This document shows, piece by piece, positions 1 to 9,987 of a DNA stretch of 64,000 nucleotides. Within the stretch, counting starts at the first letter, position 1. Every line of letters begins with the position of its first letter. The notes under the pieces are model-generated. The model was not told the origin of the DNA. It saw only the letters and a list, made by a program, of their open reading frames with translations, and did no database searches. The stretch is from Chaenocephalus aceratus (taxonomy: Eukaryota; Chordata; Actinopteri; Perciformes; Channichthyidae). The stretch lies in the NCBI GenBank assembly GCA_023974075.1, contig CM043785.1, forward strand, positions 20,467,169-20,531,168. The letters are read 5' to 3'. The translations under genes were made by a program, and so were the position numbers.

Positions 1-87
1 AGCAGCTACGGCATCTCTCAAAAGGCGGATTATTGACGGGTCTGTGAAGGCAACACCGCCACGCGCACACACGCGCACGCACGCGCA

Positions 88-345
88 GTGCCGGCTGGGG
101 CTTTAAGGGCACCACCGTCACGCGCATGCGCCGTGCCGGCTGGGGTCGTGAAGGCTCCACCGTCACGCGCATGCGCAGTGCCGGCTGGACCTGTAAAGGC
201 ACCACCGGCACGCGCAGGCGCAGTGCCGGCTGGAGCTGTGAAGGCACCACCGTCACACGCATGCGCAGTGCCGGCTGGAGCTGTAAGGGCACCACCGTCA
301 CGCGCATGCGCAGTGCCGGCTGGAGCCGTAAGCGTGACATCTCAG
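88..345 (+). repeat. 45-bp in-frame minisatellite
   Basis: Six copies of a 45-bp unit start near 88, 133, 178, 223, 268 and 313, each beginning GTGCCGGCTGG and ending in a CGCGCATGCGC-like stretch. Because 45 is divisible by three, every unit encodes a 15-residue repeat (VPAG..KAPPSRACA) without stops. The open frame continues downstream into the DIRS-like remnant ending at 1137. The units are GC-rich and carry alternating purine-pyrimidine cores (GCGCATGCGC). Confidence 0.85.
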
Positions 346-814
346 CTGGCTCTAAGGAGCATACAGCAGGAGATACTCACGACATCTGCCTGGGCTTCTC
401 AAAACAGTTATACTTTATCTGTTTTCACAAGCCCAGAGAGAGTCAACCCATATTCTGGAGAGAGAAGTTCTCTCTCTCCTAGAAAGAAGGGTTTTATCTA
501 TAATGCCCGCCGAGCAGAGTCAGATTACACAGACAAATGTCCTCGTAAAGCACCCGCTCAACATGGGTCTCATAATAAAACTAAGCCCCGCGCGCCACGG
601 CGTGCGGAGAGTATTGGTTATTATGTAATGCGTAGTGGCACTATACCCGACTTTTCTAGTGCGGGACGCGCCTACGGCTGCTGTCACCACGGACGCATGT
701 CAGACAGGCTGATAGGGTATTTACGAAGGTCGCCCGGTGAGAGGTCTCTAGAGCAGAGACCTCCAGCGGGCGCTCGTAAATTACCCGGAGCTTTTAGCGG
801 TGTTCCCCACCCAA

Positions 815-1137
815 AACGCTTCCTGCCTTCTCTCAGAGGACACCATGTCCTCGTGAGGACAGACAACACGATATCGTGTATGAACCGCCAAGGGAGGTTG
901 CGTTGTCTCCAGTCACACACACTGGCACACAAACTGATCCCTTGGAGCGGCAGACGTCTCCTCTCTCTGAGAGTGACACAGGTACCGGGAGTGATGCACC
1001 TCGGGACAGAACTACTGTCCAGAGGTGCACCACTCTATGCAGACTGGACTCCTCATCCAAGGATCGTGAGTCCGCTGTGGGTGCGTTACGGCGGAGCCGC
1101 GTTAAATCTGTTCGCAAAAAGAAAAAATGCTCAATGA
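815..1137 (+). pseudogene. DIRS-like retrotransposon RNase H remnant
   Basis: The open frame that runs from 88 to 1137 ends in about 105 residues resembling the RNase H region of vertebrate DIRS-type (tyrosine recombinase) retrotransposons: LRGHHVLVRTDNT, then NRQGRLR, a LSLRVTQVPGVMHLGTELLS segment, and DWTPHPRIV..LW.RYG..A.NLFA. In the family these surround the catalytic acidic residues (D in RTDNT). The reverse transcriptase expected upstream and the recombinase downstream are not seen, so this is a fragment. The residues between the minisatellite and 815 are not recognised. The family call is from memory of the conserved motif order and needs a profile search; RNase H of another retroelement is the alternative. 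Confidence 0.65.
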
Positions 1138-1769
1138 CAGCTGTTCTCTTTAATGCACGATTTAAACGCACTGTTAGGCGGGGACGCACTCGTACACGAT
1201 TGACCTCCGGGTCCTCTGTACGCGTTCCCACCCCTGGCTCTGTTACACCCAACTCTGGCCAGAGTGAAGGAGCAACGCCACACACTTACGGCCCGTCCAC
1301 ACTACAGCGTCGACAGCAATAGGATATTTTATTATTTCCCTCTTTACGTATTTGAAAAGTACACAACCGGGGGAAAATCTGCCACTTCCTCACAGAGCCC
1401 CTCCTCCAGCACACATGAACGCGCTCACATGACCAAAAGAGGGCACGAGATAAGTTTGTGCGCAGATCTTCGGCTGTAGGCGTCTAACCCCTGCACAGAT
1501 GCTGCATTCGTGTCTTGACTGGCGCTCCGGACGGATGGCGGTAAATTGTCACAGGCCTCTCGCTGATTAAACCCATATCGAGGCGTCTCTTGGCCATTTT
1601 TCTTTTTTGAAAAGGTGACTTGGTAAGTGGAAATGACTGTCTTTTTTATTTAGTTTGAGCATATTTCTATTTTCACCTAATTCCATCCCCCACTATCTGC
1701 TGGCCTCATAGCCAAAGGAAGGGGTGGAGAAAGGGGAGAGGCCTGGGCTAGGAGGGGGCGGGGGGGATA
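1138..1769. other. No recognised feature
   Basis: Only short overlapping open frames without recognisable domains. A G-rich tract lies near 1750-1767. Nothing else can be supported. Confidence 0.5.
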
Positions 1770-1774
1770 GACAG

Positions 1775-2290
1775 TCTCACACATAACTTCAAAGAGACAC
1801 CTAGATTAACATCAGAGGCTTATAACACACCAGTGTGAAATCACACCTGCCTGTTATAACACCTCACATCAAAGGGCAAACATAAAAGGCTAATTAGATT
1901 AGACAACTCTGAGGGGACAGGGGCCAGACAGCATAACTTCAAAGAGACTGCCTTAATCAACACCTAGATTAACATCAGAGGCTTATATCACACCTACCTG
2001 TTATAACACCTCACATCAAAGGATTAGACTACAAAGGGGTGTGAGGCTACAGGGGCCAGACAGCATAACTTCAAAGAGACTGCCTTAATCAACACATCAA
2101 ATACTTAGACAACAAAGGAACTACACAGGGGGGGGGCATTTCACACCTACCTGTTATAACACCTCACCCCTCACATCAAAGGATCTCGAACAAAGGGAGG
2201 CGGGACTTAGTTCATTAACATAATTGTACCCACTCACATCAAAGGATCGCGAACAATGGGAGGCGGTACTTAGCTCATTTGCATAATTGG
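1775..2290. repeat. Imperfect direct repeats (CATAACTTCAAAGAGAC units)
   Basis: The phrase CATAACTTCAAAGAGAC recurs near 1781, 1931 and 2065, and TGTTATAACACCTCACATC near 1852, 2000 and 2152, in the same order, giving three degenerate units of about 130-150 bp. A second pair, CACATCAAAGGATC(T/G)CGAACAA followed by GGAGGCGG(G/T)ACTTAG, lies at 2171-2226 and 2235-2290. No coding signal; origin unknown. Confidence 0.7.
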
Positions 2291-2300
2291 GGGCGTGTCA

Positions 2301-3139
2301 CATGTCACTTATTTATGCATACTAATGAGACGAAAGCGGCATGTGTAATGAGGAGGGATCCCTCTCCCAGGACGGACAGATGTGCAATAGATGCCGTGTG
2401 TAAATCGAAGAGATAATACATTTTACAGCATATAGACCGAATGTTAGGAAATGCATGTGTCTGTAATAAGAAGATGAATCCACGAGGATGTCAGCTACAA
2501 TCCTGTGGAAGCCATCAGGGAAGCAGCATGACGAGACCCAAGGCAGGACCGCAGAGACAGGTTCAGCCATGACCCAAAGTCCACGACTTAATCCAGAACT
2601 CAGGATAGAGGATCCAAGACACAGGACTACAGCAAGAGGATCAGCCTCGACTCCGGATCCCGGGGTAGATATAGATACAAAACAAGAAAAAAGATTTGGC
2701 TGGGTTAATCGGAACAAGAGAATACACAGACACAGACAGAGAGGGAAAAGGTCATTGGATAAAAGTTATTCTTGATAACCCTCTAGAAATATCTCATGAA
2801 CTTCCCCACTCAATCTATCAAGACCCGAGCAGTTCTATTAGATATAGATAAGAAACAGAGATAGGGAGCACAACAACCTCTTTCTTCGTCAGATGTACTC
2901 CCCCGCTTATCTAAGCGACTCTGTACCCTGTTACCCTCTACAAAACCATAGACCAGCAGAGGTAAAATGGGGGGTGGGTAAGGGTAAGGGTTTTTAAGAA
3001 TAAACCACAAGGGTCTAAAGGGAAAAACAGATGAAATATAAGGTACCATATTTTAAGTAATCCTATCTACTATTCCTATATTCGAATAATGTATAAACTA
3101 TTTTAAAAATACTTTATGAAATCCTATGTTATGTTATAA
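2301..3139. other. No recognised feature
   Basis: Several open frames below 135 codons occur but none has a recognisable domain, splice context or repeat homologue inside the window. Confidence 0.45.
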
Positions 3140-3203
3140 ATATTAAAATAAATAACTAAATGAATAAATAAATAACTAAATAAATGAATAAATAGATAAT
3201 TAA
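3140..3203. repeat. (TAAA/TGAA)n low-complexity tract
   Basis: AAATAAATAACTAAATGAAT-like tetranucleotide run directly before the left inverted end at 3205. Confidence 0.8.
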
Positions 3204-3486
3204 TAGGGCTGTCAGTCGATAATTTTTTTTTTAATCGCGATTAATCGCATGATTGTCCATAGTTAATCGCGATTAATCGCAAATGAATCGCACATTTTTT
3301 ATCTGTTCTAAATGTAAATTTGTAATACTCTTATCAACATATGAGTGGACAAATATGCTTTATATGTGTGTTTATTATCATTTGAACAATGACACATATT
3401 CTCATGAATATTAAACACAACAACCTCTGAACATTACAAATATTCGCCTCAATTCAACCTGGAACCTCTCATACAATAATACAATA

Positions 3487-3488
<2 letters not shown>

Positions 3489-3537
<49 letters not shown>

Positions 3538-3571
3538 AGTGTGTGCGCACGCGTGTGTGTGTGTGTGCAAC
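3489..3571. repeat. (GT)n microsatellite
   Basis: Perfect GT dinucleotides over about 45 bp followed by interrupted GT/GC repeats. The same tract, as CA or GT, sits at the equivalent edge of the two related copies at about 45700 and 50290. Confidence 0.95.
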
Positions 3572-6205
3572 ACGTTCTCACTCCCATCCCGTCACATATT
3601 GACGGACGGTCAGGGCCCCTCCCCGTCGCTATATTACGTACAGGGTACCCTTTGCCCATCAGGCTTCTACGGGCAGGGCGTCCCATAGACCTTCATTGCA
3701 GACAGCGGACCCCTTGACCGTCAGGCTTCTACGGGCAGGGCGTCCCATAGACCTTCATATACCACGTGATCAACAACGATGGCCGACCTTCGTGTTATTC
3801 TCGGTGGAAAATGCCTATTTTCTGGTTCATTTGGCCATTAAAATGCGTTTTGATGTCATTTTATGCGAGTAATGAGTTTTTATTTCTGATTATTTGTGCA
3901 GTACATGTACATGATGTTTAGTTTGCTAGTTATGACGAAGATTACTTCATGAATGTGTACACATTCATGGTTGCTAAGGTGGTTGCTATGGACGCTGCAA
4001 CAGCTCCCAGACCACGTGATCAACAACAATGGCCGACCTTCGTGTTATTCTCGGTGGAAAATGCCTATTTTAAGGTTCATTTGGCCATTAAAATACGTTT
4101 TGATGTCATTTTATGCGAGTAATGAGTTTTTATTTCTGATTATTTGTGCAGTACATGTACATGATGCTTAGTTTGCTAGTTATGATGAAGATTACTTCAT
4201 GAATGCTAACGTTTTTTTGGTGGAAATGTGTTTTTTCACAGCAAAGTCACCCTCTGTACTTGGACTTATTGGGAGAATCTAAAGGCAAAAACATCCCAAA
4301 TATTCATTAAGGTCTTTATTTTAGACCTTTAGTGTTGCCATCTGTGAGGAAAATACATGGGGCTCAGAGCCTCGTATTTTTAAAATATTTTTTTCCTTCT
4401 AATTTTGTTATTCTTTTCAAAATAACACACTGTTATTTACTCACCAATAACACACAATTATCCTTGCTTTTATTTATTGGTTTAATTCCATAATCTCGGT
4501 CTTTTTTGGCGTTCGTCAGGAACTGAATTTCAAAATAAAAATAACCGGAAACAGACGTAGGCATTTCGAGCGATTACCCAAGATCCTCAGCTACGCTGAT
4601 TGGATGTTTTAGCCGCAATGCATGCTGGGATTTGGTGTTTATATTATATAAAATCCGGAAAACATTTTGAAAGAATAAAATAATACTTAATTCCGAGTGC
4701 TCTTGCTTTTCTCTTTGAAAGTCATCACATAACGGCATTGTAATACACGGTTCGGCTGCATTAAATATTACAGATCTGCCGTAGTTCTTTATGTATAGAG
4801 CCCTGATGAGAAGACCTTTGGAAAAACTGAAGAAATGCCGCCGAAACTGCATACTTGACGAGGATCATAAATATATCAACAATTAAAAAACATCTTCAAT
4901 TTCTCTTCACACAATACGTCTCCTTGCAGTATCAACACTAATTCGGCTGACTTTTACATTTGATATAATTCATAGATAGGTTATATTTACACCATAACGG
5001 TGCACAGCTGATATAAAAGGACTTGTAGTTTTTGAAAGATATTACTGATTTGAATTGGATTGAATTTTGAATGTAAGAATGTAAATACTGAGTCTGAAAT
5101 AGTATAGCAATATGCTGTAAAATTATGTGAAAGCATGAATAAAACTACACATCTTCAGATGTTGTACATACAAGTGTCTGTGTGTACCTTGTGTGCACCG
5201 CCTAGTGGTTAAAGCACGTTATTGAATTATTGTTTTTATATGTTATATTTGATTACAAAAATATTAAGAGTACATATGTGACCTGCTCCATCGAAATCAG
5301 TCGCATTGACCCGAAGACACATTTTGAGTTGTATACACTGTTGGAAAGAGGATATCTAATGATATCAGGATTGTTTTTGTTCTCCAAATATTAAGCGAAA
5401 TATGTCACATTATATAATGACTGTCACAGAGTCCTCATTTTTAGAAAAAGGCCTTTAAAGATTCCTCTTCTCTGGAATCCATCGATCTGATTGATTATTA
5501 GTGGAGCAAATTATGAAAATACTACGGAGGGAAGATATTTTCATTTGGAGGAGAAGCTCGCGAGTGTGTGTATACCTGTGTGTTTGTGTATTTTTGCTTT
5601 TGTGTGTATTGTGTTTGTTTCCCGGGGAAAACCCTCACGAGAAACACCGGCTGTGACGTTAAATTACTCCGTTCTCCGCTTGTAATTATGCCGTTACAAG
5701 CTTCAACGTTGTATTTATCATCTGAATTTGCCGAAACAAGTTTAATATTCTGAAAGCCAAGACTTTGTTCAATTTAAATCAGATGAAAACAAACTGTAAC
5801 GGACCCTGCCGTGTTATCTATGATTACTATACTCTTATGTTCATAATTTCAGCCGGAGGGAGGGGGGGGCGGCGCTGCTGGAAGAGCAGATTGCGAGTGA
5901 GAGGTGCTTGTCTTCGTCCCTTTACAAGCTTCAAAAATGTATTTATCGTGTGATTTTGGAAATAAAAGTTTCATATTCTGAAAGCCAAGACTTTGTTTGT
6001 TTAAAATCAAACAAAACACCCGAACCCTGAAAAAATAGTTTTTTACGTAAATCCACGTTTATTCTGAAATGAGCCGTTGCGACTTCCGACTGATTTCGAT
6101 AGAGCGGGTCACATATACTTTCATAGGGGGAAAGTAGAAGGTCTGTGATAGAAATATAGAATATAAAAAATCAAGAAGATACCATAAGTGATCTCTATAA
6201 TAAAA
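3572..6205 (+). mobile_element. Microsatellite-bounded repeat family, copy A
   Basis: This stretch aligns almost base for base with 45758-48186 and, inverted, with 49352-50280. It starts at CACGTTCTCACTCCCATC next to a dinucleotide tract and ends at about ACAGTTTAGTTGCAG, where copies A and B diverge. Internally it holds a 62-bp duplication (3669 and 3731, GGGCAGGGCGTCCCATAGAC) and a roughly 246-bp direct duplication (3763-3953 and 4009-4205, starting CACGTGATCAACAAC). No coding frame is conserved between copies. It is a non-autonomous repeat of unknown class, interrupted here by the transposon at 5277-6111. Confidence 0.75.
5277..6111. mobile_element. TIR transposon inserted in copy A, with empty site in copy B
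   Basis: Left end GTGACC(T)GCTC(C)ATCGAAATC and the inverted right end match for about 24 bases with few differences. Copy B (48069-48090) reads straight through GTACATATACTTTC, giving the empty site. Depending on whether the terminal T is counted, the duplication is ATAT (4 bp) or TA (2 bp). The interior has two diverged versions of a TATTCTGAAAGCCAAGACTT phrase (5745 and 5975) but no transposase, so it is non-autonomous. A TA duplication would point to Tc1/mariner-like mobilisation; a 4-bp one to another class. Confidence 0.8.
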
Positions 6206-6298
6206 CAGTTTAGTTGCAGGTCTCCCTTGAAAAAGAGATCTATGATCTCAATGGGACCAATCTGGTTAAATAAAGGTTTGGAATGAAATGAAATGAGG
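6206..6298 (+). mobile_element. LINE 3' tail fragment
   Basis: AAAGAGATCTATGATCTCAA followed by GGTTAAATAAAGGTTTGGAA and a TGAAA-type repeat is the same kind of 3' terminus found on the minus-strand L2/CR1-like LINE at 14225-14320. Only the last 90 bases are present, as expected from 5' truncation during target-primed insertion. Confidence 0.65.
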
Positions 6299-6304
6299 AT
6301 GTAA

Positions 6305-6595
6305 TTGATGGAATTCTGGGAGCACGCCGCGGAGGCATGGTTCGCATATGTGGAGGTGCACTTCGCCTGCCGACAGGTCCGTGACGGGGACCTGAAATAC
6401 TACCATGTGGTAGCAGCGCTGGGTAGCTCTGCGTCGTCTAGGTTGGTGGGATTCATCGCAGCCCCCCCACATCATGGCAAATATGAGGTGATTAAGGCCC
6501 TTCTCCTTAAGACATTTAGCTTATCTGCTAAGGAAAGGGTCCGCCAGATACTTGACATTCAAGGCCTAGGAGACAGCAAGCCATCCCAACTGTAG
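6305..6595 (+). CDS. Solitary Ty3/Gypsy Gag-like N-terminal domain
   Basis: A 96-codon frame resembles the N-terminal matrix-like domain of arthropod/vertebrate Ty3/Gypsy Gag: an F/W-x3-A..WF..VE..F start, then KYYHVVAAL, a helical stretch ending PP...KYEVIKALLLKTF, and LS..ERVRQIL...GLGD.KPS. It is followed directly by a stop, with no CCHC knuckle, protease or polymerase nearby. The preceding bases are a LINE tail, so there is no obvious promoter. It may be a truncated Gag copied into the repeat or a fragment left by deletion. The frame has no internal stop over its whole length. Confidence 0.6.
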   Translation: MMEFWEHAAEAWFAYVEVHFACRQVRDGDLKYYHVVAALGSSASSRLVGFIAAPPHHGKYEVIKALLLKTFSLSAKERVRQILDIQGLGDSKPSQL

Positions 6596-6599
6596 CGTT

Positions 6600-7030
6600 A
6601 GCTTCCATTCCTGCTAGCTCGTCAAGCAGAGCAGTTGATGTGATAACCTCTCTGTTATTAATGGCTAATAAAGATTGGAACTCTGTTCTTAATACACCGC
6701 TTCCGACTTCCTTTTCCTGGCACTACACTCCTCTGTTTTCATTGAAACAGCTCCTTATATCCGTTAGCGCAGCTAGCTAGCACCAGATGCTAACAAGAGC
6801 AATACACGTAAGGTATGCCTCGTTCGCTTGTGCCATACATACACACACCCTCCCGGTCCTCCCGATGGCCAGTCGGTGCCTGCCGGTGAGCATGGAAGTG
6901 TGGTCTGCCGGGTCTGCCACAAGCGGGCGGCAGGAGCGGGGCTGTCAGCATCAGCTTGTAGAATGTATTTTAAACTTGATGCTCTCTGAATCTACGGGGC
7001 GGCCGAGGACAAAAAATACACATGCTTTAA
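6600..7030. other. Right part of the AGGGCTGTCA-bounded unit, no recognised gene
   Basis: No domain is recognisable. A short frame at 6787-7044 has no supporting features. Confidence 0.4.
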
Positions 7031-7105
7031 TCGCGTTAAAATAATTAGTGGCGTTAATTTTTTTTTGCGTTAACACGTTATTAACGCGTTAACTTGACAG
7101 CCCTA

Positions 7106-7827
7106 CTTATTATACATCCATGGTTGCAACACGCAATTAAAGAAGAAGAAGAAGATCTCATAACTGATTTATTCCCTCCAATAAATATAAGAGATTGCTC
7201 CAATCAGCGCCATATAGATAGATAGAAGAGTTACGACAACGAAAGTCCAAAAACGGTTATCGTCACGTGGTTCATGTAGACGAGGATTGTTCCCCGGAAG
7301 TTCATGGCGGGCAATGTGAATGCATTGATAACAGGAGATATAACTACGATGTTTGGTAATTATTAGTGAATAAAGGTTTTGATTTGCAGTATTTATACAA
7401 CAAATCTATATATGTATGTATTTACATCAATATGTTTTAAAAAATAAAATAGAATTTGCTAATATTAAGTGATAATATTAGGATTAGTGTGAACAACTAG
7501 TTTACATGTTAGGCTAACAGTGCCTTGGTTAAAGAGCCTGTTGCTGTTTATTTATAGCTTTGAATTCTTTAAAACCAATATTATCTTCTTAAACTTGTAT
7601 GGTAGTCAGGAGCATCACTTTCTAATGTGTATTGATATATTTAGAGGGAGGGGATCTAAAGTAATGCTTTAAAATTCAGATTAGATTAATTTCTACCATT
7701 TTCTTAAATTCATGGTAGTTTCAGTAATCCCATGGTAATTGAGGACACAAGTTATCTAAATGACTAATGTCATCTTTATGGCTTTCAGAAAGGACAGGAG
7801 ACCGACAGGTGACTATCAAAGGACTAG
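7106..7827. other. No recognised gene; GAA run and CCGGAAGT motif
   Basis: Contains a short (GAA)n at 7142-7154 and, at 7301-7309, CCCGGAAGT, an ETS-type motif. The stretch 7197-7310 resembles 13005-13118 in inverted orientation (shared CAGCGCCATATAGA, GAGTTA and GTTCCCCGGAAGTT). The remainder is AT-rich and featureless. Confidence 0.5.
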
Positions 7828-7876
7828 CAGCAGCAGCAGCAGCAGCATGATGATGATGATGATGATGATGATGATG
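7828..7876. repeat. (AGC)n and (ATG)n trinucleotide tract
   Basis: Seven AGC units run directly into about nine ATG units at the 5' truncation point of the LINE fragment that follows. Confidence 0.95.
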
Positions 7877-7879
7877 TTA

Positions 7880-8693
7880 AATGTGTGGTCGAGTGGACTG
7901 ATAACAATGCTCTTGAGATCAACACCAAGAAAACTGAGGAAATCATTTTTGGCTCACCATCTGACTCCCATAAAGTCCCCATTGTCATCCATACAGATGA
8001 GATCAAGCAGGGAGTTTCATACAAATACCTGGGTGTAATTATTGACCATCTGCTGTCATGGAAGGATCACATTGATTATCTGTGCAAAAGGACAAAACAA
8101 AGAATGTATTTTCTCCGCCGTCTTAGGTCTTTTGGCGCGAGCAGAGAAATTCTTCTGTTGTTCTTTACATCTGTGATCATGTCCATTCTACAGTACTGCA
8201 ATACTACCTGGTACAAATGTCTGTCGGCAGCGTTAAAATCAAAACTGCTCCACCTGTTAAAGATCTGCTCAAAGATTGTTGGTCAACCCTGTCAGAGACT
8301 CTATGACTCAGCCTATCATAACAACCTAGTGAGGCTGTCCAACAACATCATCTCCGACCCAAACCATTTTCTGAACAGTGAATATGAACTGCTACCATCT
8401 AATCGGAGATACAGGGTCCAACGATTCAATAAAGTCAGACTGAACCACTCCTTTGTGCATCAGTCAGTCCTCACAGTAAATACAGAGCTAAATCCCAGAC
8501 CAAATGCACGCTGAAGGCTCTTTGAGCATGTTTTTCTCTCACTGATTGTGCTGTTATGTTAAATGTTTGTGTTTCATGTATTTGTGTATGCATATTTGTC
8601 TGTTGATGTTGGACATGGAGCTGCTGTGACGCAAGTCAAATTTCAGACTTGATCTGACAATAAAGTAATATCGTATCGTATCGTATCGTATCA
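7880..8693 (+). pseudogene. 5'-truncated LINE 3' end (CR1/Rex1-like reverse transcriptase)
   Basis: The 209-codon frame at 7885-8514 corresponds to the C-terminal third of a CR1-group EN-RT protein: NALEINTKKTEEIIFG, then YKYLGVIIDHLLSWKDHI, RMYFLRRLRSFG and a C-terminal EYELLPSNRRYR block. The minus-strand LINE at 9988-12630 has the same blocks in the same order (KYLGIYFDAQLGW, LYFLRRLRVHG, EFELLPEGRRYR), so they are related families. It lacks endonuclease and the catalytic palm. The 3' end is a pentanucleotide (ATCGT)n tail at 8667-8691, a typical CR1-group terminus. Confidence 0.85.
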
Positions 8694-8821
8694 TGTTGTT
8701 TTAGGAACATCCATTGCAAATACATGGGATTCAATAAACATTGAATAGCATATCATGCAGTTTGTCGGTGCCTTTTCCTCCGTGTTGTCCTGGTTTGCTG
8801 TGCTGCCTCCTAGTCGCCACC

Positions 8822-8975
8822 ATGGTTTGCTGTGCTGCCTGGGGATGCTCAAATTGCTCCGAGAAAGGAGTACGAATGTACAGCTTCCCCACTGACACAG
8901 AGTGGAGGAAAACATTTCTGGCTCAAGTCAGCAGGAGCAATTTCACGACCAACAGCAAAAAAATATGTGATGTAA
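8822..8975 (+). CDS. THAP-like zinc finger exon (partial)
   Basis: From the ATG at 8822 the frame begins MVCCAAWGCSNCSEKGV, then MYSFPTD.EWRKTFLAQVSRSNFTT and KKICD. This follows the N-terminal half of the THAP domain: C-x(2-4)-C with a conserved W/G-C, the FP box, W as a core residue, and a final C. The expected second half (C-x2-H and the AVPTIF-like end) is absent, so either a splice donor follows near 8968 (GTAATT) or the domain is truncated. THAP domains occur in host factors and in P-element and Kolobok-type transposases. No transposase catalytic region is visible nearby. Confidence 0.5.
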
Positions 8976-9121
8976 TTATATACAAACACTGCATTTGCAC
9001 TTTTTCACAAAACAAAAACCACACCATTGGGAAAGCTTAATGTTTTGTTTATTAAAAAAAAACAGGGAAAGGCTTGAAAAACACTGAAAGTTGAGACTCA
9101 GGGTGCAGGGTGAGGGTCTCA

Positions 9122-9167
9122 GTGCAGGTATTCAGGCTCCATTGAATCCCCCTCTGGTTCTTGTGCT
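9122..9167 (-). CDS. Possible terminal exon on minus strand
   Basis: On the minus strand a pyrimidine-rich stretch ending CCTCTTTCAG is followed by 14 open codons (QEPEGDSMEPEYLH) and a stop. It looks like a short last exon, but no upstream exon is identified and the call rests on the acceptor alone. Confidence 0.2.
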
Positions 9168-9511
9168 GAAAGAGGGAGTAACAGACAGGAGAAAGGGTTA
9201 TACACACCTATATAGCACACCTATTGGATGGGAAATTGCCTTGGGGAGATAAGGTGTTTACTTATATAAAACAGTAGTATTAAACTTACCTTGTGTTTTC
9301 ACTCTCACTTAAGTCCCTCTCCCTTTGCCATCAATCCAAAATCAGCTGAGCTGCAACATTATACAGACAGGTAATAATCAACATAATCACAAGGACACAA
9401 TATGGCTCTGCTAAAAACACTCACTCTTACACGCACCAAAGTTATATTTATCTAATATTTAACTCCCTCCACCCCCGCATACAATCCCATTTAGAAGCCC
9501 CTCTTCTCTAA
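9168..9511. other. No recognised feature
   Basis: AT-rich sequence with no gene, repeat homologue or structured motif that I can support. Confidence 0.4.
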
Positions 9512-9987
9512 TTTTTTTTTAGATAGAGTTTTATTGTCTCCCTTAGGAGACATTTGTCTTGGGCATCGAGATAATACACATAAAAAACATTCAGGTCAAT
9601 CAGTCATAGATACAGAACAGAGATCACATATATCACATGGCAAAGAAACAACAAGAAACATACAGGTACCGAACTTTCCCTATTGCACATACATAATCAA
9701 ATTGCACTTTCTCTATTGCATTCATACTGTACATAATCAAATATTGCACTTTTCCCTATTGCATTTATACATAAATCAAATATTGCACTTTCCCCTATTG
9801 TATTCATACACAAATCAATATTGCACTTTCCCTATTTCACCTATGCATAGTGTCCGTCAAATTTCACATATCCCTATTGTGTCCATATTTACACACAATG
9901 CACTTCCCCTATTTAACCTTCTCGATTGCACAAACTACACTGTAAACATTGCACCTCCCAACAACTCCTAACACAGCATAATCACAG
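9512..9987 (-). repeat. LINE 3' UTR with about 48-bp tandem repeats
   Basis: Downstream of the minus-strand LINE stop codon, TTGCACTTTCCCTATTG (plus sense) recurs at about 9700, 9745, 9785 and 9821 with decayed copies to 9950, giving units of roughly 36-48 bp. The end at 9512-9540 reads, on the minus strand, AATAAAACTCTATCTAAAAA, a polyadenylation signal followed by an A-rich tail. This fixes the 3' end of the element. Confidence 0.75.

Larger units (their letters stand above)
3205..7105. mobile_element. Composite DNA transposon with AGGGCTGTCA inverted ends (hAT-like)
   Basis: The left end reads TAGGGCTGTCA followed by GATTAATCGC motifs (3210-3285). The right end has GCGTTAACACGTTATTAACG and finishes TTGACAGCCCTA near 7105, so the outer 11 bases are exact inverted repeats. 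Ends of this kind are common in fish genomes on non-autonomous hAT-like elements. I could not find a clean 8-bp target duplication. The interior is not an ordinary short element: it contains the microsatellite-bounded repeat (copy A), an inserted transposon, a LINE tail and a Gag-like ORF, so either those inserted later or two ends of separate copies have been paired by chance. Confidence 0.5.

Noticed and set aside
3411..3717. Cysteine/valine or threonine/histidine repeat proteins at 3411-3717, 45648-45948 and 50130-50376
   Set aside because: They are translations of (CA)n/(GT)n microsatellites in every frame.
7760..8038. Frame with poly-serine and poly-methionine
   Set aside because: Product of the AGC/ATG tract; the LINE frame overlaps it in another phase.
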